A stretch of 13,940 nt of DNA from Candidatus Bathyarchaeota archaeon. GTDB taxonomy: Archaea > Thermoproteota > Bathyarchaeia > TCS64. Shown piece by piece: positions 1-7,163 of this stretch. The stretch is from NCBI GenBank assembly GCA_016934355.1, contig JAFGTA010000043.1:1-13940 (forward strand), given 5' to 3'. The notes below the pieces were generated by a model. The model had not been told where the DNA came from. It saw only the letters and a list, made by a program, of their open reading frames with translations, and did no database searches. How positions within the stretch are numbered: position 1 is the stretch's first letter; each line of letters starts with the position of its first letter. The position numbers and the translations under genes were made by a program.

Positions 1-1
1 C

Positions 2-283
2 CACCTCGGGATGCTGGAGTGGATGAGGGCGCTCTCGGATGACCTGCGGCTCGGGGTGCTGGCTAGCGAGAACCCCTCCAAGGTTCTGAAGTTCGCCCAG
101 CGGGTAAGCGCCTACTCGGTCAACCCGTACCACAAGCGGATGGGGTTGGAGTTCGTCGACGCGGCTCACAGCCTCGGCCTGAAGGTGTACCCGTGGACGG
201 TGAACGAGCCCCACGACATCGAGAGAGTGAAGAAGATGGGCGTAGACGGCGTGATCACCGACTACCCCGACAGAATAAGGTAG
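2..283 (+). CDS. Glycerophosphodiester phosphodiesterase, C-terminal part (gene cut by the window start)
   Basis: The reading frame is open from the first bases, so the N-terminal part lies outside the window; 93 residues and a TAG stop are visible. The end carries the pattern of the GDPD (GlpQ/UgpQ) TIM-barrel family: a strand with Ser-Val-Asn-Pro, then Val-Tyr-Pro-Trp-Thr-Val-Asn, a helix, and Gly-Val-Asp-Gly-Val-Ile-Thr-Asp-Tyr-Pro-Asp, the last barrel strand and loop. The family hydrolyses glycerophosphodiesters to glycerol 3-phosphate (in archaea possibly glycerol 1-phosphate type substrates) and an alcohol. The catalytic His and metal-binding Glu residues are in the missing half, so activity cannot be judged. 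The stop codon lies directly against the stop codon of the convergent DUF362 gene. Confidence 0.85.
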   Translation, partial: HLGMLEWMRALSDDLRLGVLASENPSKVLKFAQRVSAYSVNPYHKRMGLEFVDAAHSLGLKVYPWTVNEPHDIERVKKMGVDGVITDYPDRIR

Positions 284-1621
284 TCACCGCACGCTGAGCT
301 CCTCGATGGACACCTTCGGCTTGCTCCAGTACTTGAAGCCGCCATCCGGCGTCCATGAGCCGTGCTTCTCAACGTTCCTCCCGAGGTAGTACCCCGAAGG
401 CTTCTCGGGGCTGAACAGCGGGTGGGCGAAGACAGAATCGTCGTCCGAGACAGGCGGCTCCACGAGCTCATAGTCCTTGGAGCCGCTTCCCAGGCGGCTG
501 CACACGTTGGTTGTTATCCACTGGCTCATTCCCACGATGCCCGTGAACTTCTCGTCGCCCGGCTTCATGACCCCATGCTCCTCCGCTGCGCTGCCGCTGA
601 TGCCCGGCGCCTGCACCGACATGTCCAGCGCCGCCACGTCCACGGCGACCATGTCCCTCGACGCGAAGACGCCGAGGTTCGGGATCACAGGCCTGTCGCT
701 GCCCGGCACGCAGTCGCAGGCCGGGGTTATGTCCAAGGCGTAGCTCAGGAACCCCACCTTGTCCTTGCCGAGGTGCCTCAGGTACGCCGTGGAGGCGTCC
801 CCCATGGCCACGAGGAACCAGTTACGCCACTCCTCGAACTTCTCCCTGCCCCACAGGTCGCAGTTAAAGAACGGCCGCTGGTGTCCGAAGCATCCTATGC
901 AGGCGTCTCCGTCCCACTCCGCGTGGTCCTCCTTGATCTTGAGCGCTCCCGTGGGGCACATGTTGTCGCAGAGCACGTGGTTCGGGCACTCTTCTCCTAG
1001 GCAGTTGTCGCCGTTGAAGCTCCAGCTGTTCCACCCCACCGTTGGGTGGAGGCAGATGTGGACGTTTATCTTGCCGCGTTTGCTGCCGCAGCCGATGGCC
1101 ACGTTCTTGATGCTGCCGCCGTAGACGCCGCTGCCGTGGCCCTTGAAGTGGCTCACCACGATCATGGCGTCCGCCTCGGCTATCCCCTTGGCGAGGTACG
1201 CCTCCTTCAGCAGAAGCCCGTCAGGTATCTCCAGCCTGACGTCGTCCCTCCCGTACATGCCGTCGCTGATTATGATGGGGCAGCCCATGGACTCCGAGGT
1301 GAACCCGTTCCGCGCCGCCGTCTCAAGGTAAAGGTCCGCGGTGCTCCGGGTCCCGTAGAAGTAGTACGGCGCCGTCGTGGTGTCGGTGACGAACGGCTTG
1401 CCGCCGTGCTCCTTCACCTTGTCCACTATTACGCGGACGAGGATTGGGCGCAGGTAAGCCGAGTTGAACCACTCACCCATGTGGCACTTGATGGCGACGG
1501 TGTCGCCGGGGTCGAAGCACTCACCCAGCTCAGCGTGGTCGAAGAGCTGCTGAGCTTTAGCGGGGATGCTGGACGTCAGCCCGTGGTAACGGTCGTCCAT
1601 GTAGTAAACCTTACTTTTCAA
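284..1621 (-). CDS. DUF362 domain protein with an internal ferredoxin-like iron-sulfur region
   Basis: A 445-residue protein. The segment around residues 155-184 (His-Phe-Lys-Gly-His, Gly-Gly-Ser-Ile-Lys-Asn, Gly-Cys-Gly-Ser, Gly-Lys) is the signature of the DUF362 family, and residues 44-51 give the early Ile-Lys-Cys-His-Met-Gly-Glu element. Between them and the C-terminal part sits a Cys-rich insert: C207, C212, C218, C222-Pro, then C241, C244 and C254. This resembles a degenerate two-cluster ferredoxin with unusual spacing. No signal peptide is seen, so it is probably cytoplasmic. The substrate and reaction of this family are not established; an electron-transfer role is inferred only from the cysteines. 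The start is TTG: a GGAG at 1631-1634 sits 9 nt upstream and a TATA-like box lies at 1662-1672. An ATG at residue 8 is the alternative. Confidence 0.85.
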   Translation of the reverse strand: MKSKVYYMDDRYHGLTSSIPAKAQQLFDHAELGECFDPGDTVAIKCHMGEWFNSAYLRPILVRVIVDKVKEHGGKPFVTDTTTAPYYFYGTRSTADLYLETAARNGFTSESMGCPIIISDGMYGRDDVRLEIPDGLLLKEAYLAKGIAEADAMIVVSHFKGHGSGVYGGSIKNVAIGCGSKRGKINVHICLHPTVGWNSWSFNGDNCLGEECPNHVLCDNMCPTGALKIKEDHAEWDGDACIGCFGHQRPFFNCDLWGREKFEEWRNWFLVAMGDASTAYLRHLGKDKVGFLSYALDITPACDCVPGSDRPVIPNLGVFASRDMVAVDVAALDMSVQAPGISGSAAEEHGVMKPGDEKFTGIVGMSQWITTNVCSRLGSGSKDYELVEPPVSDDDSVFAHPLFSPEKPSGYYLGRNVEKHGSWTPDGGFKYWSKPKVSIEELSVR

Positions 1622-1661
1622 TGCCTGAATCTCCAGAAAGCTGCATTAGAATATGGTTAAT

Positions 1662-1672
1662 CTGTATTTAAG
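1662..1672 (-). promoter_or_regulatory. TATA-like box for the DUF362 gene
   Basis: On the minus strand this reads CTTAAATACAG. With the spacing seen at other promoters here, transcription would begin near 1638. That gives a leader of about 17 nt that contains the GGAG Shine-Dalgarno match at 1631-1634, so this gene appears to be leadered, unlike most of its neighbours. Confidence 0.55.
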
Positions 1673-1684
1673 ACTCAACAGTGG

Positions 1685-1996
1685 CTAGGTGACCACCATG
1701 CTCCGGCGGCGGCTCTCACCGTCGATCCACTTCGCCTTAGATTCCAGCGCCGCGACGGCCGCCTCAACCTCATCTGCCTTGGCGCCTGCCTCCAGCTTCC
1801 CAAGCACGGCCTCGGCAGCCGCCTGGGTCTCCTCCGCCATGGGCTTCCCCGCCTTGGTCCGCAGCCAAATCTTGCTCTGGTTCTGGGCGACTATCTTAAC
1901 GGCCCAGCCCACCTTAACCCTCTGCTCTTCGGATAAACCCATATGCCCTTTTGCCTTCTCTAGGGTCTCCTTCGCCGACGCCATTGGTTGACTCAT
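1685..1996 (-). CDS. Small helical protein of unknown function, coupled to the epimerase gene
   Basis: A 103-residue soluble protein that I do not recognise. It is Ala-, Lys- and Glu-rich and should be mostly alpha-helical, with a central segment rich in Val, Ile and Trp (about residues 27-47) followed by two Ala-rich helices. It has no Cys, no membrane segment and no signal peptide; the last residues (Arg-Arg-Arg-Ser-Met-Val-Val-Thr) are basic then hydrophobic. Its ATG overlaps the TGA of the upstream epimerase gene as ATGA (1993-1996), the usual sign of translational coupling, so the two products are probably made together. A second in-frame Met at residue 5 is possible but would lose the overlap. 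No separate promoter is evident. Confidence 0.7.
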   Translation of the reverse strand: MSQPMASAKETLEKAKGHMGLSEEQRVKVGWAVKIVAQNQSKIWLRTKAGKPMAEETQAAAEAVLGKLEAGAKADEVEAAVAALESKAKWIDGESRRRSMVVT

Positions 1997-2841
1997 CTCA
2001 GCCCCAGCTCCTCTCCCAACGCCTCTAGTCTCTCCTCAAACGTGTTAAAACTTGTTCTCTGATAGCCGAGGTGCCTGCCCCTCGAGGTGTCATACCAGTC
2101 GACCGCGGTGTACTCCACAGGGTAGTTTGGCTCCACCTCGACGCCGAGGGCGGCGTAGAACCGGGCAAGGTACTCGCCGCCCGTCATCTGCCAACTGCGG
2201 CCCCCCGCGATGTTGTAGACCTTTTTCCTAGGCCCCTCGTCGAGGCACCCCAGAACGGCGTAGGCGGCGTCCTCGTCCAGCACGAACTCGACACGCTGGT
2301 CCTCCCTGTAGGCGATGGTATCCGGCAGCTCCAGCAGGTCGACGACGCTGATAGGAGCCACCCTTAGAATGGTGTACGGCGCCCCTGATGCTCTTACGGC
2401 CTCCTCGGCCAGTATCTTGGACTCGGCGTAGTTGTTGTGGGGCGTCTGGCTGTGCGTCTCGGCGATAGGCGGCTCCTCGCCTGCGGTCACCCCGTACGTT
2501 GAGATGCTGGAGGCGAACACGATCGGCCTGGAGCCGAGGGCGTCCAGCAGGTTGGCTGTGCCCCGGACGTTTACCCTCTGGGTCAGCGCCTTATTTTTCT
2601 CGCTGGTGGGCGGAAGGATGGCGGCGAGGTGCACCGCGGCGTCCACTCCTATACACGACTCCGCGACGCTCCCGGGGTCGGTGATGTCGCCACGTTGGGG
2701 CGCGGCTCCCTCTAGAGCCTCGACGTGGCTCCACTGCACGTGGGGCAGGTCGAACGCCTTGACGGTGTGCCCCGCGTCGATGAGTGTCTTGGCGACGGTG
2801 TAGCCTAGGCGGCCCGCTCCGCCCGTGACGAGTATATTCAT
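1993..2841 (-). CDS. NAD-dependent epimerase/dehydratase family protein (extended SDR)
   Basis: A 282-residue extended short-chain dehydrogenase/reductase. The N-terminus has the Rossmann glycine motif Thr-Gly-Gly-Ala-Gly-Arg-Leu-Gly (residues 6-13), and Asp31 ends the second strand, favouring NAD over NADP. His71-Leu-Ala-Ala is the usual post-strand motif, Ser111-Ser112 supplies the catalytic Ser, and Tyr138-xxx-Lys142 is the catalytic pair. Members epimerise, dehydrate or reduce nucleotide sugars and related compounds; the specific substrate cannot be read from the sequence. The length is slightly shorter than the 310-340 usual for UDP-glucose 4-epimerases. ATG 2841 lies 7 nt after the stop of the upstream exported-protein gene, and a TATA-like box inside that gene's 3' end sits at the leaderless distance. 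It is followed by the overlapping 103-residue gene. Confidence 0.88.
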   Translation of the reverse strand: MNILVTGGAGRLGYTVAKTLIDAGHTVKAFDLPHVQWSHVEALEGAAPQRGDITDPGSVAESCIGVDAAVHLAAILPPTSEKNKALTQRVNVRGTANLLDALGSRPIVFASSISTYGVTAGEEPPIAETHSQTPHNNYAESKILAEEAVRASGAPYTILRVAPISVVDLLELPDTIAYREDQRVEFVLDEDAAYAVLGCLDEGPRKKVYNIAGGRSWQMTGGEYLARFYAALGVEVEPNYPVEYTAVDWYDTSRGRHLGYQRTSFNTFEERLEALGEELGLR

Positions 2842-2848
2842 CCTGTGT

Positions 2849-4108
2849 TTAGCTTCGTCCGCGGGAATATAATACCGAGGATGGGGAAGCCCGACCTCTT
2901 ACACGTAGAAGTAGCGTCATCACTGCGATGCCTGCGAGCAGGGCTTCGGCTGGGTTACCCGATACCGCTCTGGGTTGGTCGTCCTCAACGTTATAGCTTG
3001 TCTCGCCTCTATCCCCTACCTTTAGCGTGTCCTCCAGCACCCTGACCCCCTTGTACCACACGGTCACCCTGTAGACGCCCTCTGCCTGAGGGACGAAGAC
3101 ATACCATTGTAAAGCCTCCTCACCGGGGACCATGTATGACACCATGGGGATGCTCAGCTGGGTCATCGCCTCCCCCGCCGCCTCACTCTGCGTCACCTTG
3201 AACCTGTAGAAACACTTGCTCGGCTCCTCCAGAGACGTCGAGACCCGAAGGCTGACGTTCACGCTCTGACAAACATCCGGCTCTGGTGGATCGAAGGTGA
3301 GGCCGCTGAAGCTGTATAGCTCGCTCATGTAGCCGGCCTCGTAGACGGTGAACGTGGCCGCTGTCTCCCCGTCCACGGCCGCCTCATAGACGCCGGGTGT
3401 CGTGAAGTTTAGCTGCAGCTCGCGACTCTTGTAGCCTCCGGGGCCCACCCCCACCCGCATGGCTGTGCTGTTCACATACCCCTCGCAGGGACCCTCGACG
3501 CCCCTGAACGTCAGGGTGACGTTCCGGGAGGCGCTCTGGCCACCCGTGTTGGTAAACCCTATCCTACCGTAGACGACCTCATAGACGGTCACGTCTTCGG
3601 GTATGACAAGCTCGGCCAACACCACGTTTCCTTCTGGCATGAGCAGTGGCTCGGCGCCGCTGATGTTCAGGTAGGGGCCGCCCGGGGCGTGCGCCGTGTC
3701 ACCCCTCACGGTGAACTTACCCTGGAAGAGGCCGTAGACCCTGTAGACGACCTGCTCACCGTGGGTCTGGTCTGTCTCAACCAGAAACACCAGCGTCCTC
3801 TCCCCTACGCTGAACTCGGGCTGGTCCTCGACCCAGACACCAGAGCCGCCTATCTCGCCGCCCTCCGTCCTGATGAATAGAGTGTCCTCCTCGACGGGGT
3901 TCTTGATGTAGCGCTCGACCCTGAGGGATACTATCTGGTAGATCATGCCTCTCTCCCCGGCGTGCGCCGTGATGCCCTTGACTGTGCCCAGCGCCACGGT
4001 GTCGGCTCTCTCCCAGAGCTGCTCGTACGGTATCTCTACCATGAGACATCTGGCGGTAGGCGCAAGTAGGCAGACGAGGGACAGCGTCACTAGCAGGGTC
4101 TTTTTCAT
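2849..4108 (-). CDS. Exported protein of unknown function with a C-terminal hydrophobic segment
   Basis: A 419-residue protein. Residues 1-22 form a signal peptide (Met-Lys-Lys, then a Leu/Val-rich core). Residues about 28-130 resemble a domain common in secreted bacterial and archaeal proteins: Trp-Glu-Arg-Ala-Asp-Thr-Val-Ala-Leu-Gly-Thr-Val, then beta strands, a Glu-Gly-Gly-Glu-Ile-Gly-Gly turn and Phe-Ser-Val-Gly-Glu-Arg-Thr-Leu-Val-Phe-Leu. Residues about 165-375 look like two beta-sandwich (Ig or CARDB-like) units with Asn-x-Ser/Thr sequons. Near the C-terminus (about 388-401) a short hydrophobic stretch is followed by Arg-Val-Arg-Gly-Arg, suggesting a membrane anchor with a basic inner tail. 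No catalytic motif was recognised. A surface or cell-envelope role is inferred. The next gene upstream, divergent, also encodes a surface protein. Confidence 0.75.
   Translation of the reverse strand: MKKTLLVTLSLVCLLAPTARCLMVEIPYEQLWERADTVALGTVKGITAHAGERGMIYQIVSLRVERYIKNPVEEDTLFIRTEGGEIGGSGVWVEDQPEFSVGERTLVFLVETDQTHGEQVVYRVYGLFQGKFTVRGDTAHAPGGPYLNISGAEPLLMPEGNVVLAELVIPEDVTVYEVVYGRIGFTNTGGQSASRNVTLTFRGVEGPCEGYVNSTAMRVGVGPGGYKSRELQLNFTTPGVYEAAVDGETAATFTVYEAGYMSELYSFSGLTFDPPEPDVCQSVNVSLRVSTSLEEPSKCFYRFKVTQSEAAGEAMTQLSIPMVSYMVPGEEALQWYVFVPQAEGVYRVTVWYKGVRVLEDTLKVGDRGETSYNVEDDQPRAVSGNPAEALLAGIAVMTLLLRVRGRASPSSVLYSRGRS
2866..2876 (-). promoter_or_regulatory. TATA-like box for the epimerase unit, leaderless spacing
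   Basis: The minus strand reads GGTATTATATT. The TATTATA core (2868-2874) ends 27 nt from the A of the ATG at 2841, exactly the distance found for the boxes at 4135-4141 and 12310-12316. The box lies inside the coding region of the upstream gene, so the epimerase pair can be transcribed independently. Confidence 0.6.
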
Positions 4109-4133
4109 CTATTTTATTTCTTAATGCGTGGGG

Positions 4134-4142
4134 ATATAATAC
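4134..4142 (-). promoter_or_regulatory. TATA-like box for the exported-protein gene, leaderless spacing
   Basis: The minus strand reads GTATTATAT followed by a run of C. The TATTATA core (4135-4141) ends 27 nt from the ATG at 4108. The element and its surroundings closely match the epimerase box at 2866-2876 (GTATTATAT-(T/C)-CCC). Confidence 0.6.
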
Positions 4143-4295
4143 TAGGTTTTTGAACGCCCTGTCAGTACTCGCCGTGACCGTGAATCAGGGCATGATAATG
4201 TTTCGTTGTATTAGACTCCTTTTTACCCGATCACTCTGTTTAGAGTTTACTTAGTCCATCATCTCTTTTTTCAATAAAATGCAGGCATTTTCTGG

Positions 4296-4316
4296 TTAAA
4301 TATAAATAAAATATAT
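4296..4316 (+). promoter_or_regulatory. AT-rich promoter region of the beta-helix protein gene
   Basis: An uninterrupted A/T stretch contains two overlapping TATA-like possibilities. One at about 4298-4307 gives a short leader holding the GGGTAGG at 4325-4331. One at about 4307-4316 places the start of transcription at the ATG 4341. Both favour ATG 4341 over the upstream TTG at 4320. The rest of the 4109-4340 intergenic region shows no other clear element. Confidence 0.5.
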
Positions 4317-4340
4317 GTATTGAAGGGTAGGCGTAATCAT

Positions 4341-6275
4341 ATGAATTGTAGAAAACTGTATGGATACCTAATATTCACGATACTCGCAGCGGCTCTATCA
4401 AGTATCGGTTGGATGGCTCAAAGCCAGGACTCCATTATCCGGATAACGGCGTCAGGAGTCACAGGCACCGATATAATAACACAGGACGGCAATACGTTCA
4501 TGGCTTCTGATGTCATCCGAAAACCAATCGTTGTAGAGGTCGATAACGTCATCTTAGACGGCGGTCAATACTCCCTTGAAGGGTCCACGTATTACGACGG
4601 GATCACCCTCTCTGGGAGAAGGGGGGTGACTGTCAAAAACTTCCGCATTACTTCCGCGAAGGTAGGCATTCTGCTGGATAATAGCAGTCAATGCGTTATC
4701 ACCGGTAACGTTATTGAAAAAAGTAAAAACGACGGAATCAGGCTGCAGAAGTCTTCGAAGGATAACCAGATAACCTATAACACGATACGGAACAACGGCG
4801 TCGACGGCATTGAGATCAAGGAGGGCTCTCACAGAGCCACCCTACACCATAATACGGTGAATTCAAACAAAGAGCAAGGGACATTAATCACGGAATCCAG
4901 CAACCATCGAATCTATTGCAACGAATTCTCCTACAACAACTACGATGGACTGGTGATCCACCTGTCAAACAACAACGTGGTGTATCGTAACAACAACTCG
5001 GAGAACTATGAAGGGATATACCTTTCCAACTCGAACTACAACGACGTCTTCAAGAATATTTTATCGAAAAACGAGGACAACGGGATTGACATCGACACAT
5101 GTATTGAGACTCTGCTACACGAGAACCTGATATCAGAAAACTCAGACTATGGCATAGACATGGACTCATCCAGCCGTAACCAGATCTACATGAACGAGGT
5201 AAAGGACAACATAGGAGGAATAGACCTCGATCAAGCATCCCAGAACAACATCTATAGTAACAACTTTGTGGGAAACAACGCTCAAACCAGCTATGACATC
5301 GAGGTAAACATCTGGAACAGTGCCTACCCCACCGGAGGCAACTACTGGAGCAACTACGAAGGCATCGACGTTATGTCGGGGCCAAGCCAAAAAGTGGATT
5401 CCCCCGGTGGAGACGGGATAGGAGATACGGCGCATGTTCTCAAGTCCTTCATAATCGATAACGAGGTGATCATCGACGAGGATAACCTCGACCTGCTTCC
5501 ACTGATGCAGCCTTACACAATAAACGTGGGTAGAGACACTACAAGCATAACCTGCAACGTGGCGCCGTCCACTGTAACCGAGGGAGAAACGGTTACCGTA
5601 TCCGGCACTCTGTCCGTCGACTTAGGAGAGGAGGGTCTCGTCGAACTCAGCGTCGAGAAGCCCTCGGGAGCCGAAACCCAAACCGACGTCATCTTGTCTC
5701 CATCCGGCGCTTACAGCTACACCTTCGAGCCGGACGCCGTTGGGCTATACCATGTAGCCGTTCACTGGGGCGGCGACATTCTCTATAAGGGATCAAACGC
5801 GGCGTCCAGCTTCACGGTAGAGGAGTATGAGCCACTGCCCGAGGTTGTCGCCGTAGACACCCGGATCACACTATCGCTAGTGGGCGTCGGTGACACGGGG
5901 GTGGAGACGGGGCAGACGGTGACAGTATCGCTGAGGCTGGAGGATGAGGAAGGTAACCCGATAGCTGACAAACGAGTCGAGTTGGCTGTCACAAGCCCGT
6001 CCGGTGAGACTCAGACCTCGTCAGGTACAACAGACGAAGACGGCGAAACGGAGTTACAGGTAGTATGCGACGAGGCTGGGACGTGGAGCGTGCAGTCCTC
6101 GTGGGAAGGAAGCGAAGAGTACAACGAAGCAACCAAGCAGTTCACGGTTCAGGTTAGAGCCCCGGCGTCCGGTAACCAGGGGATACCGGGGTTCCCGTTG
6201 GCGTCGGTCTTGATGGGGGCAATATTCGTCTCGCTGGCGTTGTACGCGGCTCGTGTCCGTGCCTATCTAAAATAA
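4341..6275 (+). CDS. Secreted NosD-type parallel beta-helix protein with Ig-like domains and C-terminal membrane anchor
   Basis: A 644-residue surface protein. Residues 1-28 are a signal peptide. About residues 50-310 contain some ten right-handed beta-helix turns of 22-23 residues (recurring Asn-x-Ile/Val, Asp-Gly-Ile and Asn-Asn patterns), as in NosD and pectate-lyase-like proteins. Residues about 332-363 hold the archaeal NosD hallmark Gly-Gly-Asn-Tyr-Trp-Ser-Asn-Tyr and Gly-Asp-Gly-Ile-Gly-Asp-Thr. Two Ig-like beta domains follow (about 393-490 and 500-605), each opening with a Val-Thr-Val or Glu-Thr-Val-Thr strand. The tail is Ile-Pro-Gly-Phe-Pro, a hydrophobic helix and basic residues: a membrane anchor or possible sorting signal. 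I chose ATG 4341 over TTG 4320 because a GGGTAGG precedes it by 9 nt and the TATA region fits. The Asn-rich 5' half is more AT-rich than the 3' half. Ligand and function are unknown; extracellular binding or adhesion is inferred. Confidence 0.85.
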   Translation: MNCRKLYGYLIFTILAAALSSIGWMAQSQDSIIRITASGVTGTDIITQDGNTFMASDVIRKPIVVEVDNVILDGGQYSLEGSTYYDGITLSGRRGVTVKNFRITSAKVGILLDNSSQCVITGNVIEKSKNDGIRLQKSSKDNQITYNTIRNNGVDGIEIKEGSHRATLHHNTVNSNKEQGTLITESSNHRIYCNEFSYNNYDGLVIHLSNNNVVYRNNNSENYEGIYLSNSNYNDVFKNILSKNEDNGIDIDTCIETLLHENLISENSDYGIDMDSSSRNQIYMNEVKDNIGGIDLDQASQNNIYSNNFVGNNAQTSYDIEVNIWNSAYPTGGNYWSNYEGIDVMSGPSQKVDSPGGDGIGDTAHVLKSFIIDNEVIIDEDNLDLLPLMQPYTINVGRDTTSITCNVAPSTVTEGETVTVSGTLSVDLGEEGLVELSVEKPSGAETQTDVILSPSGAYSYTFEPDAVGLYHVAVHWGGDILYKGSNAASSFTVEEYEPLPEVVAVDTRITLSLVGVGDTGVETGQTVTVSLRLEDEEGNPIADKRVELAVTSPSGETQTSSGTTDEDGETELQVVCDEAGTWSVQSSWEGSEEYNEATKQFTVQVRAPASGNQGIPGFPLASVLMGAIFVSLALYAARVRAYLK

Positions 6276-6398
6276 CACCCCATTTCTTTCGATCAGACGG
6301 GTTTTACTGTCTAGAGTCTATTACATGCTAACCCCGATGGATATGTTCACATCCTCAAAGGGGCGGCTCTGAGAATGTGAGTCCGGGCTTCATAGTCA

Positions 6399-6408
6399 TT
6401 TTATATTT
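6399..6408 (+). promoter_or_regulatory. TATA-like box for the winged-helix gene
   Basis: The sequence TTTTATATTT would start transcription near 6435, giving a leader of about 22 nt. That leader is C-rich and shows no Shine-Dalgarno match. The rest of the gap after the beta-helix gene (6276-6398) shows no clear element. Confidence 0.5.
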
Positions 6409-6456
6409 AGTTTCAGAGCACGATGTAAAGAATCCCCTGCCCCGTGACTACACCCC

Positions 6457-7110
6457 ATGAACCCCGAAGAGAAGAAGATATGGAGCACAATAACCAACGC
6501 AGAGGAACCCATGTCGTTCGCCGAGCTCCGGGAGGCCACAGGCACAGCGGACGAGACGCTGCTGAAGGTGCTGAGAGCCTTCATGAAGATAGGGTTCATC
6601 GTCAGGGACCTTGACACGGGACGGTACAGACTCCCCTACGCCATGGTGGCGCGTGAGATGTACGCCCAGAACACAAAGGGCGGCGGAATGGGACTTATGG
6701 GTCTCTACCCCTACGTGGACTGGGGCCGGCTGGACCTCATGAAGAGGAGCAAGGAGATACAGGGCCGGGCGAAGGACGCCACGTCGGCTGCCTACGTCTT
6801 CGGCGAGTTCCTGAAGTCTAAGACTGGTGAGATCGACAGGGACGACGCGTTCATGGACATCTGGGAGAGCAGCGTCTACCAGCTCTACGGTATAATCAAG
6901 TTCCTGCTGGACATCGTGGTTTCCACCAACTTCGAGGATGTGCAGGGTAAGGAGCAGTTCCACCGCAACGTCCTCGAGATTTTGAAGACCAACATGGACG
7001 AGTACTTCTTCCCGGTCCTACAGAGCCTCGTCTACTTCGTCTTCAAGAACAGCGACGTGCTGGACGACGACATCCGGGAGTGGTGGTCACACCTGGAGAT
7101 CAAGGTCTAG
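6457..7110 (+). CDS. Winged-helix DNA-binding domain protein, function unknown
   Basis: A 217-residue protein. Residues about 1-65 read as a winged helix: helix 1 (Glu-Glu-Lys-Lys-Ile-Trp-Ser), a turn with Ser-Phe-Ala-Glu-Leu, a recognition helix (Glu-Thr-Leu-Leu-Lys-Val-Leu-Arg-Ala-Phe) and a wing with Asp-Thr-Gly-Arg-Tyr-Arg-Leu. After a Gly/Met-rich linker (about 74-85) the remaining 130 residues are helical and rich in Phe and Tyr, a possible ligand-binding or dimerisation domain that I cannot assign. No Cys residues and no clear membrane segment were seen, though about residues 143-156 are quite hydrophobic. A transcription-factor role is inferred from the N-terminal domain. It is followed on the same strand, after 53 nt, by another unassigned gene with its own TATA-like sequence. 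Confidence 0.7.
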   Translation: MNPEEKKIWSTITNAEEPMSFAELREATGTADETLLKVLRAFMKIGFIVRDLDTGRYRLPYAMVAREMYAQNTKGGGMGLMGLYPYVDWGRLDLMKRSKEIQGRAKDATSAAYVFGEFLKSKTGEIDRDDAFMDIWESSVYQLYGIIKFLLDIVVSTNFEDVQGKEQFHRNVLEILKTNMDEYFFPVLQSLVYFVFKNSDVLDDDIREWWSHLEIKV

Positions 7111-7123
7111 CCTCTGCGCCGGG

Positions 7124-7132
7124 TTTTATTAA
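7124..7132 (+). promoter_or_regulatory. Possible TATA-like box before the 229-residue gene
   Basis: TTTTATTAA lies 32 nt upstream of ATG 7164, within the 53-nt gap after the winged-helix gene. It is weaker and a little farther away than the other boxes here. Co-transcription from the upstream gene is equally possible. Confidence 0.35.
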
Positions 7133-7163
7133 GAGGTGAGCCGTGTAGCACTGTAGTGATGTT

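Noticed and set aside
362..1660. Long plus-strand frames (212 and 204 codons) opposite the DUF362 gene
   Set aside because: They are Arg/Val/His-rich shadows of a GC-rich gene whose minus-strand frame carries clear family motifs; no promoter or known domain supports them.
4156..4191. Inverted repeat GCCCTG...CAGGGC between the exported-protein and beta-helix genes
   Set aside because: A 6-nt stem with a 24-nt loop is weak and expected by chance; no T-tract or gene end is next to it.
4320..4340. TTG start seven codons upstream of the beta-helix gene's ATG
   Set aside because: The TATA-like region is too close to this TTG, and the ATG has a purine-rich site at normal spacing and gives a cleaner signal peptide.
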